Origin: an archaeon
Lineage (GTDB): Archaea > Thermoplasmatota > Thermoplasmata > WALJ01
Assembly (NCBI GenBank): GCA_024278375.1
Contig: JAJRTH010000075.1
Location: 1-52,584, forward strand
Direction of reading: 5' to 3'
DNA: 52,584 nt
This document shows positions 35,047-43,281 of this stretch, piece after piece. The notes under the pieces were generated by a model. The model was given only the letters and a program-made list of their open reading frames with translations. It did not search any database and was not told the DNA's origin. Positions within the stretch are counted from its first letter, which is position 1. Every line of letters starts with the position of its first letter. Position numbers and translations under genes: made by a program.

Positions 35047-35943
35047 TCATACTTCTCTCATCTTTCTCTCAAGAACCTGCATTTTCTTGAAACTGTTCAA
35101 CCTGAGATAGAACTTCGCCGCATCAAGGAGAGCATCCTCCGGAACAAGACCTACGATTTCTCCTTCGACGACGTTCACCCCAAACCTCGAAGCCTCTGAT
35201 TTTATCATCTCAAAGACCCTATGTACGGGAGTTTTCTTGTAATTCGTGAGGTTCATGGAAACCTGAACAAGCCCTCTTTCCTTTATCTCGAATCCCATTG
35301 CTTTAACGAACCTCAGACCTCCGCTGGAGTGCCTCACGGCCTTGGCAATGGCCTTCGCAATCTTTATATTTTCTGTTCCGAGATAGACATTGAATGCGAC
35401 CAGAGGCATCCTGGCACCTACTGCGGTGGCACCGGCTTTACCCATCTTTTCGGGACCGAAATCAGGTTTCTTGGCCGGATTCTTCCCGATTTCCTCTTTA
35501 AGTCCTTCGTATTCTCCCCTGCGCACCTCCGCGAGATTAGTCCGGTCAGGCCTTGTGGCGGCCTCTTCATAGAGATATACAGGGATATCGAGTTCGTTCC
35601 CTATGCGCTCTCCGACTTCTCTTGCAATCTCGACGCACTCCTCCATCTTCACATCAGAAATCGGGATGAAGGGAATGACATCGGTGGCACCCATTCTGGG
35701 ATGCTCCCCCTTGTGTTGGTCCATATCGATAAGTTCAGCCGCCTTTTCCGCGGCTCTGAAAGCAGCCTCCTTCACGGCCTCCGGCTCGCCTATGAAAGTA
35801 ACGACCGAGCGGTTGTGGTCCGCGTCCATCTCCATGTCCAGCAGTTTCACTCCTTCCACGGACTTTATTTCGTCCAGTATCGCATCTATGACCTCTTTTC
35901 TCCTTCCTTCGCTGAAGTTCGGCACACATTCTACGAGTTTCAT
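35047..35943 (-). CDS. Glutamate formimidoyltransferase
   Basis: The 298-residue protein matches the transferase domain of FTCD: VECVPNFSEGRR at the N-terminus, DADHNRSVVTFIGEP, HPRMGATDVIPFIPI and MNLTNYKKTPVHRVFE. It moves the formimino group from N-formimino-glutamate to tetrahydrofolate or a pterin analogue. The C-terminal cyclodeaminase domain is a separate protein here or absent. It is the last gene of a four-gene minus-strand unit; the other members do not obviously belong to histidine breakdown. Confidence 0.92.
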   Translation of the reverse strand: MKLVECVPNFSEGRRKEVIDAILDEIKSVEGVKLLDMEMDADHNRSVVTFIGEPEAVKEAAFRAAEKAAELIDMDQHKGEHPRMGATDVIPFIPISDVKMEECVEIAREVGERIGNELDIPVYLYEEAATRPDRTNLAEVRRGEYEGLKEEIGKNPAKKPDFGPEKMGKAGATAVGARMPLVAFNVYLGTENIKIAKAIAKAVRHSSGGLRFVKAMGFEIKERGLVQVSMNLTNYKKTPVHRVFEMIKSEASRFGVNVVEGEIVGLVPEDALLDAAKFYLRLNSFKKMQVLERKMREV

Positions 35944-35952
35944 TTCATCACC

Positions 35953-36225
35953 TCAATCTATCGGTTCTCCTCTTTCCGCCTTTCTCAATATGGAAATCAG
36001 TTTGATCCTTTCCTTTCTAGCAAAATCCTTACCTTTGATGTCTGTCGATATGCTGACAAGTTTCTCTATGAAGTTTTCCAGGTCTTTGACCGTTGGTCTG
36101 TGAAAGTCCATGCCAACGGCTTCCACCTGCTTTCTGACCATGGGCATGGCGTAATCGAAGCCGCCGTGGTCCTCGCAGAAAGTGGCTATTATTGCATCCA
36201 GGGCATCAACAAGCGGATTTACCAT
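35953..36225 (-). CDS. Small helical protein of unknown function
   Basis: The 90-residue product is predicted to be mainly helical (PLVDALDAIIATFCEDHGG, MPMVRKQVEAVGM, TVKDLENFIEKLVSIS, ARKERIKLISILRKAERGE). It resembles no family I know. It is placed between a Ras-like GTPase (4 nt apart) and the formimidoyltransferase, with a short gap to each, so it is co-transcribed and could be a partner of the GTPase. Confidence 0.5.
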   Translation of the reverse strand: MVNPLVDALDAIIATFCEDHGGFDYAMPMVRKQVEAVGMDFHRPTVKDLENFIEKLVSISTDIKGKDFARKERIKLISILRKAERGEPID

Positions 36226-36229
36226 CTTT

Positions 36230-36739
36230 TCACCCCATTCTATCTATTATTTTCCTCGCAAGGTTAAGGAAGGCCTCTTCCACATACTCGCCTGTCTTTG
36301 CGCTCGTCATATAGTATTCAGTTCCGTATTTCTCGGCATAAGACCTTATATCGGCATCGGAAATCTGTTTCTCAGGGAGGTCGTTCTTGTTCCCGAGGAA
36401 TATTATGGGGACCTCTCCCGCAACACCGAAAAGATTTTCCGGCCAGAAATCGAATCCCTCCAGAGTCTCCTTTCTGGAAAGATCGCATACCACGAGTGCC
36501 CCCTGAGTGCCTTTGAAAGCCGTCATCTGTATCCTTTTGAACTCATGTTCTCCCATCAGATCCCATATAAGCATGGTGACCGCTTTATCCTCAATATTGA
36601 CGACCTTCTTCGAGACCTTGGTTCCCAGAGTGCCTATGTATTTATCGGAATAAACGTCATAGACATACTTCCTTATCAGGCTGGTCTTACCCACGGCGGG
36701 GTTTCCAAGCAGACATATCTTCACCTTCACTTCCTTCAT
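36230..36739 (-). CDS. Ras/Rab-like small GTPase
   Basis: The protein has all guanine-nucleotide motifs: P-loop GNPAVGKTS (G1), the threonine in switch I (YIGTLGTK; G2), WDLMGEHEF (G3, the usual Gly-Gln region changed to GEHE), NKND (G4) and TSAK (G5). Its length of about 169 residues is typical of a bare G domain. The C-terminus has no prenylation Cys. I chose ATG 36739 because AGGTGA precedes it; a GTG at 36748 also opens the frame right after the upstream stop. The switch-II Gln that drives GTP hydrolysis in Ras appears replaced (GEHE). Archaeal Ras-like GTPases often pair with roadblock proteins. Confidence 0.88.
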   Translation of the reverse strand: MKEVKVKICLLGNPAVGKTSLIRKYVYDVYSDKYIGTLGTKVSKKVVNIEDKAVTMLIWDLMGEHEFKRIQMTAFKGTQGALVVCDLSRKETLEGFDFWPENLFGVAGEVPIIFLGNKNDLPEKQISDADIRSYAEKYGTEYYMTSAKTGEYVEEAFLNLARKIIDRMG

Positions 36740-36748
36740 CTTCGTCAC

Positions 36749-37327
36749 CTACTCCTGGAGGAGCGCTCTTCTGGGACACGCCTTCACCTTGCAGAACGCA
36801 CACGCTAGCTTGTTCCTGTCCTGCTCAGATGTGTGGAGGGTTATATCTTTTACTGTTGGCAGCTCCTTTATCTCTTTCAGGATGTTGAGAGGCACGGGTT
36901 TAGTCAGCACGATGTATATCTTTCCCTCAGAGAGGAGAGGTTCTTCGCCGATGACCTGCCTGACATGACACTCCTTTTTGCTCAGTACATCGAGGACCTC
37001 TCGGAGGGCACAGGACAGTTTATTCATCTCCATGTCGAATTCGAGGACATCCCATCCCACTATCGGTCCGACCCTCCTGAGGTTCGCCATAGGTTCTATC
37101 CTCTCGAATATTGATTTCAGTGCGTAGTTCTTCTCTATGAAGTCTATTGTGTAGTAGACTATTTTCCGGTTCACACCGGCGGCTCTTGCTATGCTGCTGA
37201 CAGGAATTTCCACATCTCCAGCGAATATCTTACCGTTCCTTATTGAAAAGCCGCTCTTGAAGATTATCTCGGCAACCTTCTTTCTTGCCGGATAGTCCTG
37301 GAAATAGGCGTCTATAATAAGGGTCAT
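36749..37327 (-). CDS. ACT-domain regulator with helix-turn-helix and C-terminal Cys motif
   Basis: The 192-residue protein begins with a helix-turn-helix-like part (EIPVSSIARAAGVNRKIVYYTIDFI). An ACT-like small-molecule domain (about 90-165) follows. It ends with a small Cys cluster (LACAFCKVKACPRRALL) that could bind a metal. It matches the archaeal COG2150-type predicted amino-acid-metabolism regulators. It is the first gene of the unit that includes the small GTPase; its TAG sits directly before the GTPase frame. Confidence 0.7.
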   Translation of the reverse strand: MTLIIDAYFQDYPARKKVAEIIFKSGFSIRNGKIFAGDVEIPVSSIARAAGVNRKIVYYTIDFIEKNYALKSIFERIEPMANLRRVGPIVGWDVLEFDMEMNKLSCALREVLDVLSKKECHVRQVIGEEPLLSEGKIYIVLTKPVPLNILKEIKELPTVKDITLHTSEQDRNKLACAFCKVKACPRRALLQE

Positions 37328-37342
37328 AAGGGTAAATAAGCT

Positions 37343-37879
37343 TTAGTATATATAGATGTCCCTCATAACCCGATAATGAGGATTAAATGCCCTCCTTTTT
37401 TCTAATTTATAATCTTCCAACCTCTTCCACGTCCATAGAGCATAGATAAAGAACAGGACGCTAATTATCAAACAAATTCTAGAGTATCCGATAAGATACA
37501 GCAATCCAGCAAATCCATCATGATACAATTCCGCCAAGATATAATTCTTTAAAAGCGTGATTGGAGAAGACAAATCTAAGTCTATGATAAGGGCTATTAA
37601 TCCTAAAATTGCTGCTATCGCTATGTTCTTCGTCAATTTTTGAGGTCGAACTCCAAATTCCACATCACTGTCATCTAAAATCTCGTAATCAGGTTCTTGT
37701 TCGAAATCCACAACATATGCTTTCTTTTTTCTCAACTTCCCCTTTCCCGTCCTCCTTTCTTCTTCATTATACAAATTTTCTAAAATTTTAATTTTTTCCT
37801 GTTTTTGTATGGATTCCTCCAGTTCTCTACTGAGTTTTTTCTTTTTTATTGCGGGTCCTTCCAATTCTTTTTTATCCAT
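37343..37879 (-). CDS. AT-rich membrane protein of unknown function
   Basis: The 178-residue product has a very charged Lys/Glu-rich N-terminal half (KKKKLSRELEESIQKQEK...) and two or three membrane helices in the second half (NIAIAAILGLIALIIDL, LLYLIGYSRICLIISVLFFIYALW). Base composition is clearly more AT-rich than its neighbours, and it sits beside tRNA-Lys, both hints of acquired DNA. No family is recognised. Three poly-T/A tracts flank it. Confidence 0.5.
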   Translation of the reverse strand: MDKKELEGPAIKKKKLSRELEESIQKQEKIKILENLYNEEERRTGKGKLRKKKAYVVDFEQEPDYEILDDSDVEFGVRPQKLTKNIAIAAILGLIALIIDLDLSSPITLLKNYILAELYHDGFAGLLYLIGYSRICLIISVLFFIYALWTWKRLEDYKLEKRRAFNPHYRVMRDIYIY

Positions 37880-37985
37880 TGTTCGTTTAGTATACTTTTA
37901 TATCTTTAAGTTTTTCGTACAATTGTACTGTGCGATTGATTCCATACAAAAAATTGCGAGCGTACAGGACATAGAAAACCAAAAG

Positions 37986-38059
37986 CGGGCTTGGAGGGAT
38001 TCGAACCCTCGGCCGAGCGGTTAAGAGCCGCTCGCTCTACCTAGCTGAGCTACAAGCCC
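37986..38059 (-). tRNA. tRNA-Lys (CTT)
   Basis: On the minus strand the acceptor halves GGGCTTG and CAAGCCC pair. The anticodon arm is GCGG-CTCTTAA-CCGC with anticodon CTT, and the T arm is GAGGG TTCGAAT CCCTC. Variable loop and D arm are normal. No intron. Discriminator G at 37986; no encoded CCA. Confidence 0.93.
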
Positions 38060-38147
38060 ACGAGTCTGCGTAAATCGATTGTGCATATATTCTTTACGAT
38101 TTGCGGCTTGAGGTCAAAACTTTTTAAGTATAAAGATATGGCGGTTC

Positions 38148-38567
38148 ATGCCCGCATACACTGAGAACATCACGCTGGAGACGGAAGGAGAGATTCACAT
38201 AATTGACATCACGGGACAGGTCCAGAAGGTCGTGGAGCGCTCCTCCATAAGTGACGGTATGGTCCTGGTCTTTGTTCCCGGCTCGACCGGAGCGATAACG
38301 ACCATCGAGTACGAGCCCGGCCTGCTGGGAGACCTCCCGAAAGCCCTCGAAAGGCTTTTTCCGAGAGGCATCAGATACGAGCACCACGAAAGATGGCACG
38401 ACGGCAACGGGCATTCTCATGTGAGGGCCTCATTCCTGAAGCCGGGTATGTGCGTACCGATAACGGATGGGCATCTCGAGCTCGGCACATGGCAGCAGAT
38501 AGTCTTCGTGGAACTTGATGTCAGACCCAGAAACAGGAAAATAGTCGTGAAGGTGGTGGGAGAATGA
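38148..38567 (+). CDS. YjbQ/UPF0047 family protein
   Basis: The 139-residue protein matches the YjbQ family: EGEIHIIDITGQVQKVVERS at the start, GSTGAITTIEYEPGLLGDL, and the conserved His motif HERWHDGNGHSHVRASFL, followed by GTWQQIVFVELD. YjbQ proteins can replace thiamine-phosphate synthase weakly; their true reaction is uncertain. A TATA-like TTTTTAAGTATAAA about 25-30 nt upstream suggests a leaderless mRNA. Confidence 0.85.
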   Translation: MPAYTENITLETEGEIHIIDITGQVQKVVERSSISDGMVLVFVPGSTGAITTIEYEPGLLGDLPKALERLFPRGIRYEHHERWHDGNGHSHVRASFLKPGMCVPITDGHLELGTWQQIVFVELDVRPRNRKIVVKVVGE

Positions 38568-38625
38568 ACGATAGTTCATTCGACACCTCGTTTGGAAAAA
38601 TCCATGGAGTGGAGGAGGTGGGAAA

Positions 38626-39345
38626 ATGAGACCGAAAACGGGGATAATAAGCGGTTCAGGGGCCTATGAACTCGGGGCGAACGTTCTCGAAGAATGTGAA
38701 GCAGAAACACCGTACGGAAGACCGTCTTCCAAAATCCAGATAGTGGAAGCAGGGAAGAACAGGGCAGCGTTCATAAGAAGACACGGGCCCGAGCATACCA
38801 TTCCGCCGCACAGAATAAACCACAGGGCGAACATATACGCGCTCCATTCTCTCGGTGTTGAAAATATCATATCGATAGGTTCCGTGGGGAGCCTCAAAGA
38901 GTGGATTAAGCCGCCCGCAGTCGTAATTCCGGAAGATTACATCAGTCCTTTCAGGGTCGATACATTTTTCGACGATAGAGTGGAGCACATAACGCCGGGA
39001 TTCAGTGAGGAGCTCAGGAATTCGCTGAAGGAGAGCGCTCTCTCGCTGGATATGGAGGTACATTTCGGCGGTGTTTATCTCCAGACACTTGGACCAAGGC
39101 TGGAAACAAAGGCGGAGATACGCATGTATTCCAGATTTGCCGATATTGTCGGAATGACCGTGGGAAGTGAGGGCACATTATCGCAGGAACTGGGCATCAA
39201 ATTCGCTGCGATATGCTCGGTTGACAACTATGCCCATGGAATAGGTGGGGTGATTCCAGATTTTCAGGAGATACTGAAAAGAGCGAAAGCAAACCAGGAA
39301 AAAACCAAGGCAATAGTCCTGAATTTCCTTGAAAAATATCAGTAA
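38626..39345 (+). CDS. MTAP/PNP-family nucleoside phosphorylase
   Basis: The 239-residue enzyme has the PNP/MTAP family motifs: IISGSGAYEL near the start (phosphate-binding), RRHGPEHTIPPHRINHRANI, GVYLQTLGPRLETKAEIRMYSRF and GMTVGSEGTLSQEL, where methionine and glutamate side chains contact the ribose. It is closest to 5'-methylthioadenosine or methylthioinosine phosphorylases, which recycle purines and methionine. The ATG is preceded by GGAGGTG. Exact substrate is not decidable from sequence. Confidence 0.88.
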   Translation: MRPKTGIISGSGAYELGANVLEECEAETPYGRPSSKIQIVEAGKNRAAFIRRHGPEHTIPPHRINHRANIYALHSLGVENIISIGSVGSLKEWIKPPAVVIPEDYISPFRVDTFFDDRVEHITPGFSEELRNSLKESALSLDMEVHFGGVYLQTLGPRLETKAEIRMYSRFADIVGMTVGSEGTLSQELGIKFAAICSVDNYAHGIGGVIPDFQEILKRAKANQEKTKAIVLNFLEKYQ

Positions 39346-39424
39346 AGAATCTTAGGTAGGGATTGGGGAAACAATGCTCATTTACTCTGGACTTTTTGTC
39401 GAATAGAAAAACCGTGGCAAAGAA

Positions 39425-39498
39425 TGGACCGAGCGGGATTTGAACCCGCGGCCTCCACGTTGCAAGCGTGGCGATCTTCCGAGCTGATCTATCGGCCC
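39425..39498 (-). tRNA. tRNA-Ala (TGC)
   Basis: On the minus strand it reads GGGCCGATAGATCAGCTC at the 5' end and pairs with TCGGTCC at the 3' end (one G-U). The anticodon loop CTTGCAA carries TGC, and the T arm GCGGG TTCAAAT CCCGC is intact. Discriminator A at 39425. No intron. Confidence 0.93.
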
Positions 39499-39526
39499 AA
39501 TACGATTGTTAAGAATGTTGGAGAGA

Positions 39527-39612
39527 TTGCAAGCGTGGCGATGAGCAACGATAGTTGCGAACATGTCTCTTGAGGATAAGAGAGCATGTCTTCAGAGCTG
39601 ATCTATCGGCCC
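39527..39612 (-). pseudogene. Partial tRNA-Ala copy with a 52-nt hairpin-containing insert
   Basis: Upstream of tRNA-Ala on the same strand lies a broken copy of its 5' half. The first 18 nt (39595-39612) and a 16-nt block up to the anticodon (39527-39542) are identical to the real gene. Between them the native 5 nt are replaced by 52 nt (39543-39594) containing two inverted repeats: ACATG/CATGT with TCTCT/AGAGA, and GCAAC/GTTGC around GATA. After the anticodon the 3' half is missing. The remains look like the scar of a past integration or duplication. Confidence 0.7.
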
Positions 39613-39646
39613 ATTTTGATATTGGACCGATGAGAAGCAGAATTAG

Positions 39647-39720
39647 TGGGCCCGTCCGGATTTGAACCGGAGACCTCCGCCGTGTCAAGGCGACGTCATA
39701 ACCAACTAGACCACGGGCCC
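39647..39720 (-). tRNA. tRNA-Val (GAC)
   Basis: On the minus strand the acceptor arms GGGCCCG and CGGGCCC pair fully. The anticodon stem TCGCC/GGCGG holds the loop TTGACAC with anticodon GAC, and the T arm CTCCGG TTCAAAT CCGGA is intact. Discriminator A at 39647. Confidence 0.92.
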
Positions 39721-39774
39721 AAGCGGTTTTAGCATATCCGTGGCCATCGGGTGCGGCACTTTCATGAGGAATTT

Positions 39775-39797
39775 TCGTAAGCAACTAGACCACGGGC
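39775..39797 (-). pseudogene. Remnant of the 5' end of tRNA-Val
   Basis: The minus strand reads GCCCGTGGTCTAGTTG with a near-match for a few more bases. This copies the acceptor and D arm of the tRNA-Val gene that lies 55 bp downstream (16 identical nt at 39782-39797, then two mismatches). No 3' half follows. It repeats the pattern seen at tRNA-Ala. Confidence 0.65.
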
Positions 39798-39854
39798 AAT
39801 TGTGTCCCGGCAGGCTCGATTAAAGCCTTTTTATTTCAAAGTTTCGGTTCTGCT

Positions 39855-41546
39855 TCACATCCTCTCCAGAGTACCTATCCCGAGCGCATCCATGCCCTCT
39901 TTCATAACCTTTCCGAACGCCTCTACGAGAGTCAATCTTGAACTTCTGGCAGGCTCTTCGGCGTCAATTACCCTGTGATCCCTGTAAAAGGCATTGAAAA
40001 GGGATGACAACTCTCTCAGGTACTGGGCAACTGTGTGCGCTCTTCTTTTATCGGCTGATCTCTCTATAATGTCAGGGAACTCTGCCAGTTTCATTACGAG
40101 ATCAAATTCCCCGTTTTCCGTGAATTTGTGGTTGTGGTCAAATTCTCCTGCTTTTCTGAGTATGCTCGAGGCTCTTGCATAGGAATACTGGATGAACGGA
40201 GCGCTGTCTCCATCGAAATTGAGCGCATCTTCCCATCTGAAGACTATCTGTTTCTCCGCCTGTACCTTCACTATGTTATATCTTATCGCAGAGGCTCCGA
40301 TGGTCTCGGCTATTTCCCTCATCTCCTCCTCGCTCAGGTCGTCCCTTCTCTTTCGCACCTCTTCGTATGCCCTTTCGACCGTCTCGTTAATCAGGTCATC
40401 GAGATATACCACCGTGCCTTTTCTTGTGCTCATCTTCCCTTCGGGGAGGGAAACAAATGCATAGAAGATGACCTCCGGGGTCTTGTATCCGAGTATTTCA
40501 AGTATTATCGAGACTGCCTTGGACTGGAGTTTGTGGTCCTCACCCAGTATATCTATTAGTCTGTCCGCCCTTTTGAGCTTATCAATGTGGTAGGCAACAT
40601 CTCTTGTCGTGTAGAGGGTCGTGCCGTCTGAACGGGTTATGAAAAACCTCGTGTCCTTTCCTTTTACGCCGTAATCGGCAAGGTCGATGTAAAGAGCTCC
40701 CCCCTCCTCACGTAGTGCTCCTTTTTCTCCGAGCGATTTCACAACTTCTTTCACCTTTCCCGAGAAGACTATATCAGATTCGTATGCCAGATTGTCTATC
40801 TCTATTCCGAGCCTTCTGAGACTCTCCAGTATGCCGCACATCATTTCATTTACTGTATCCCGCACCTTTTCTTTTATCTCCGGGTCCCCGTTTTCATATC
40901 TTCTTATCCACTCCGAAACGCTCTCTTTGACGGATTCGTCTCTTTCCATGAGTTCGTTTACCTTCTGATAGTGTCTCACGTAGACATAATCGGCTCTCTC
41001 TCCATTTTTTGCCTTTCCGAAGCGCTCCACACCCCATGCTACCATCACGGCCTGTCTTCCGATATCGTCCACATAGTACTCCGTCTCGACGTCGTATCCT
41101 GCTTTTCTCAGTATTCTTGCGAGAGTGTCTCCGATTATCGGGTTCCTCGCCCTCCCGACATGCAGCGGTCCCGTGGGGTTCGCGCTCGTATGTTCCAGGA
41201 GTATCTTTATTCCTTTCTTCTCACCTCTGCCATAGTCCTCGTTATCTATGATCTCTTTGACGACAAAAGCCGAGAATTCTCTTTGGTCTATGAAGAAATT
41301 GAGATATGGACCGTAAGCCCTGGCCTCTGCGATGTATTCGACCGGTTTGAACGATGATTCGAGAGATTTTGCCACATCCACAGGGCCCATGTTGGCATAT
41401 TTTGCCATCTGGAAACACGGCATCGCAAGGAAACCTTTTCCCTCAGGCGCTCTCTGGAAATCGACACTTTCGGTGAAATTTATGGATTTAAGCCCTTCTT
41501 CGATGGAGAGGAGCGCATTTCTCCGTAGCACTTCCATCGGATTCAT
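39855..41546 (-). CDS. argS: Arginyl-tRNA synthetase
   Basis: The 563-residue class I synthetase has the N-terminal Add1 domain, the HIGH-type motif (TSANPTGPLHVGRARN, with HVGR), and the KMSKS-like MSTRKG after SLPEGK. The anticodon-binding DALR domain is at the C-terminus (SYARASSILRKAG onward). It charges tRNA-Arg with arginine. Its ATG overlaps the stop of the KH-domain gene by 4 bp, so the two are coupled. Full length, no lost motif. Confidence 0.95.
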   Translation of the reverse strand: MNPMEVLRRNALLSIEEGLKSINFTESVDFQRAPEGKGFLAMPCFQMAKYANMGPVDVAKSLESSFKPVEYIAEARAYGPYLNFFIDQREFSAFVVKEIIDNEDYGRGEKKGIKILLEHTSANPTGPLHVGRARNPIIGDTLARILRKAGYDVETEYYVDDIGRQAVMVAWGVERFGKAKNGERADYVYVRHYQKVNELMERDESVKESVSEWIRRYENGDPEIKEKVRDTVNEMMCGILESLRRLGIEIDNLAYESDIVFSGKVKEVVKSLGEKGALREEGGALYIDLADYGVKGKDTRFFITRSDGTTLYTTRDVAYHIDKLKRADRLIDILGEDHKLQSKAVSIILEILGYKTPEVIFYAFVSLPEGKMSTRKGTVVYLDDLINETVERAYEEVRKRRDDLSEEEMREIAETIGASAIRYNIVKVQAEKQIVFRWEDALNFDGDSAPFIQYSYARASSILRKAGEFDHNHKFTENGEFDLVMKLAEFPDIIERSADKRRAHTVAQYLRELSSLFNAFYRDHRVIDAEEPARSSRLTLVEAFGKVMKEGMDALGIGTLERM

Positions 41547-42130
41547 TCAGAACCTCCGTCCGTTTTTTCCCTAGGCTCCTTTTCCTCATAGTATATGCTC
41601 ATTTCTGCAATCTTTATGTCCATTCTCCTGCGCTCCAGATAGTGATAAACCGTAGAATGCTCGCTTCCGCTAAGAAGCATGGTTATCGCATTTCTGGCTA
41701 TGTCTATCTCCAGAAAATCCCCGATTATGCTCACTGTGTTCCCGTAAACAGAGACATCGGCACCGCTGAGCTCCTCTATTAGTCTGCGGGTCTTGCCTCG
41801 AGTACCTATCAGCCTCCCCCTAACTCTTCTAACAGAGTTCTTCTTTTTTCCGGCAAATTCCCTTATGTCTATGACTTCGAGAAAAACATCATCGTCAACC
41901 AGCCTCATGGCTTTCTCTGGGGAAAAGCCTCTTCCAACGGCCCGGACTATGTTAAAGGCCTTGAGACCCCCCATCGGATCTTCCGCCTCCGATTCGTCTA
42001 TGCTTATGTCCCCGTCTTTGGAGTCTATGTAAAGATGAACACCCGTCCTTTCTTAAATCTCCTTTTTTACGGAGCCTTTCCTGCCTATGACGACAGCAAG
42101 CCTCTCCTTGGGAACCTTTATGTAATGCAT
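41543..42130 (-). CDS. KH-domain RNA-binding protein (Dim2/Pno1-like), interrupted by one in-frame TAA
   Basis: The second KH domain and C-terminus (MGGLKAFNIVRAVGRGFSPE to the end) form an intact frame of 143 residues. In the same frame, upstream sequence from ATG 42130 encodes the missing first KH domain: HYIKVPKERLAVVIGRKGSV, then KKEI, a TAA at 42053-42055, and ERTGVHLYIDSKDGDISIDE. The usual residue at the stop is Glu (KKEIEERTG), so GAA to TAA is the likely change. The ATG overlaps the RIO1 stop by one base and has GGAGGTGAGGGG upstream. Archaeal homologues take part in 16S rRNA 3' end maturation with RIO1 and Nob1, which fits its position. Confidence 0.88.
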
Positions 42131-42891
42131 TAACCCCTCACCTCCCTCAGGATCTTATCTTTATCTGTCTCTACTCCAAGCTTTCCGAAGTACCTTGCCA
42201 CGTTTTTCGCATCCCTTACGAGCAGCTCCTCTGCCGAAGGATGTTTAAGATGCACCGCCTGAGCGACATCTATGAGCACGAACTCATCTCCGTTGAGCAA
42301 TATATTGTATTCACTTATGTCCCCGTGCACCAGTCTAGCCTCTTTATAGGTTTTTCTCATGGAATCCACGGTGAAACGATAGGCTTCTTCCGGGTCGAAG
42401 TCCGAGTCTTTAAGAAGGGGGGCGGGCCTCTCCTGCGTTCCTATGTATTCCATGACCAGCACATTGTTTCTCTGGACTATTGGCCTAGGAACTCTCACAC
42501 CAGCCGCAATCATCCTTTCCAGATTGTTGAACTCCTTGCCGGCCCACCTGTACACCAGCTTTCTCCTGTCCTTCGTTACCCCCCTGAACCTCGGGTCACC
42601 CTGGATGTAGAGCGCCATTTTCCTGAAATTGCTCGTTGCGATGCGGTATATCTTTATCGCTATGTTGTTTCCCTTTTTATCGATACCTCTGAACACATTT
42701 CCCTCCTTGCCAGTGGATATCGGAAAATCCACAATATCTATGTAGCCGCGGGACATGAGGGCATATATCGCCATTATAGTCGAATCGTCGAAAACCTCTG
42801 AGAATGTCTTCCTGTACTCACTATCGTGCTCCACTCTTTTGGCATGTGATATCCTCGACTCAACGTAGTTTATCGCCTCTTCTTTCTTCAT
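42130..42891 (-). CDS. rio1: RIO1-type serine kinase
   Basis: The 253-residue protein has the RIO kinase layout: ISTGKEGNVFRGI (flexible P-loop), AIKIYRIATSNF (catalytic Lys), VMEYIG hinge, VHGDISEYNILL (catalytic loop) and VLIDVAQAV (metal-binding Asp). RIO1 helps final maturation of the small ribosomal subunit. It is placed between aIF1A and the KH-domain gene, a common archaeal arrangement. Confidence 0.95.
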   Translation of the reverse strand: MKKEEAINYVESRISHAKRVEHDSEYRKTFSEVFDDSTIMAIYALMSRGYIDIVDFPISTGKEGNVFRGIDKKGNNIAIKIYRIATSNFRKMALYIQGDPRFRGVTKDRRKLVYRWAGKEFNNLERMIAAGVRVPRPIVQRNNVLVMEYIGTQERPAPLLKDSDFDPEEAYRFTVDSMRKTYKEARLVHGDISEYNILLNGDEFVLIDVAQAVHLKHPSAEELLVRDAKNVARYFGKLGVETDKDKILREVRG

Positions 42892-42894
42892 GTC

Positions 42895-43218
42895 TTAAAA
42901 CACATCTAAAACGGAGGGTATATATCCCTTTCTTTTCATTGCATTTGCCTGTGTCTGATTGTATCTATATAGTATGTCTGCTTTTTCTGGCTGAAAATCC
43001 CAGGGTTTTACTATTAGAAGATCTCCTTCTTTGACCCACATCCTTTTCCTGTGTTTTCCTTTTATCCTCCCCATCCTCGAGATTCCGTCCTCACAAACAA
43101 CTTCTATATGGGAGGCACCGTGCAGCTTGTTGGCTATTGCCAGCAGCTCGCCTTTTTTCCTGTTTGGAAGGGGAAATCGGACATATGTTTCCATTTCGTT
43201 TCCGTTTTGTTGCGTCAC
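42895..43218 (-). CDS. eif1A: Translation initiation factor aIF1A
   Basis: An OB-fold protein with VRFPLPNRKKGELLAIANKL, EVVCEDGISRMGRIKGKHRK, RMWVKEGDLLIVKPWDFQPE and KADILYRYNQTQ, all typical of aIF1A. It aids initiator tRNA binding in the ribosomal A site region. The open frame reaches to 43263, but a TATATATA box lies at about 43247-43254, inside that extension. Transcription should therefore begin near 43225, and the GTG at 43218 (VTQQNGNEMETY...) is the better start, giving about 107 residues. Confidence 0.9.
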   Translation of the reverse strand: MTQQNGNEMETYVRFPLPNRKKGELLAIANKLHGASHIEVVCEDGISRMGRIKGKHRKRMWVKEGDLLIVKPWDFQPEKADILYRYNQTQANAMKRKGYIPSVLDVF

Positions 43219-43246
43219 AATTATCCAGCATATGTTGTTATTCGGG

Positions 43247-43254
43247 TATATATA
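43247..43254 (-). promoter_or_regulatory. TATA box of the aIF1A-RIO1-KH-argS unit
   Basis: The minus strand reads TATATATA at this place, a near-perfect archaeal TATA element. It precedes the GTG start of aIF1A by about 30 nt. The genes behind it (aIF1A, RIO1, KH protein, argS) run in one direction with overlaps or gaps of a few bases, so this may drive all four. Confidence 0.5.
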
Positions 43255-43281
43255 GATTTCCATGAGACCTTTTCAGAATCT

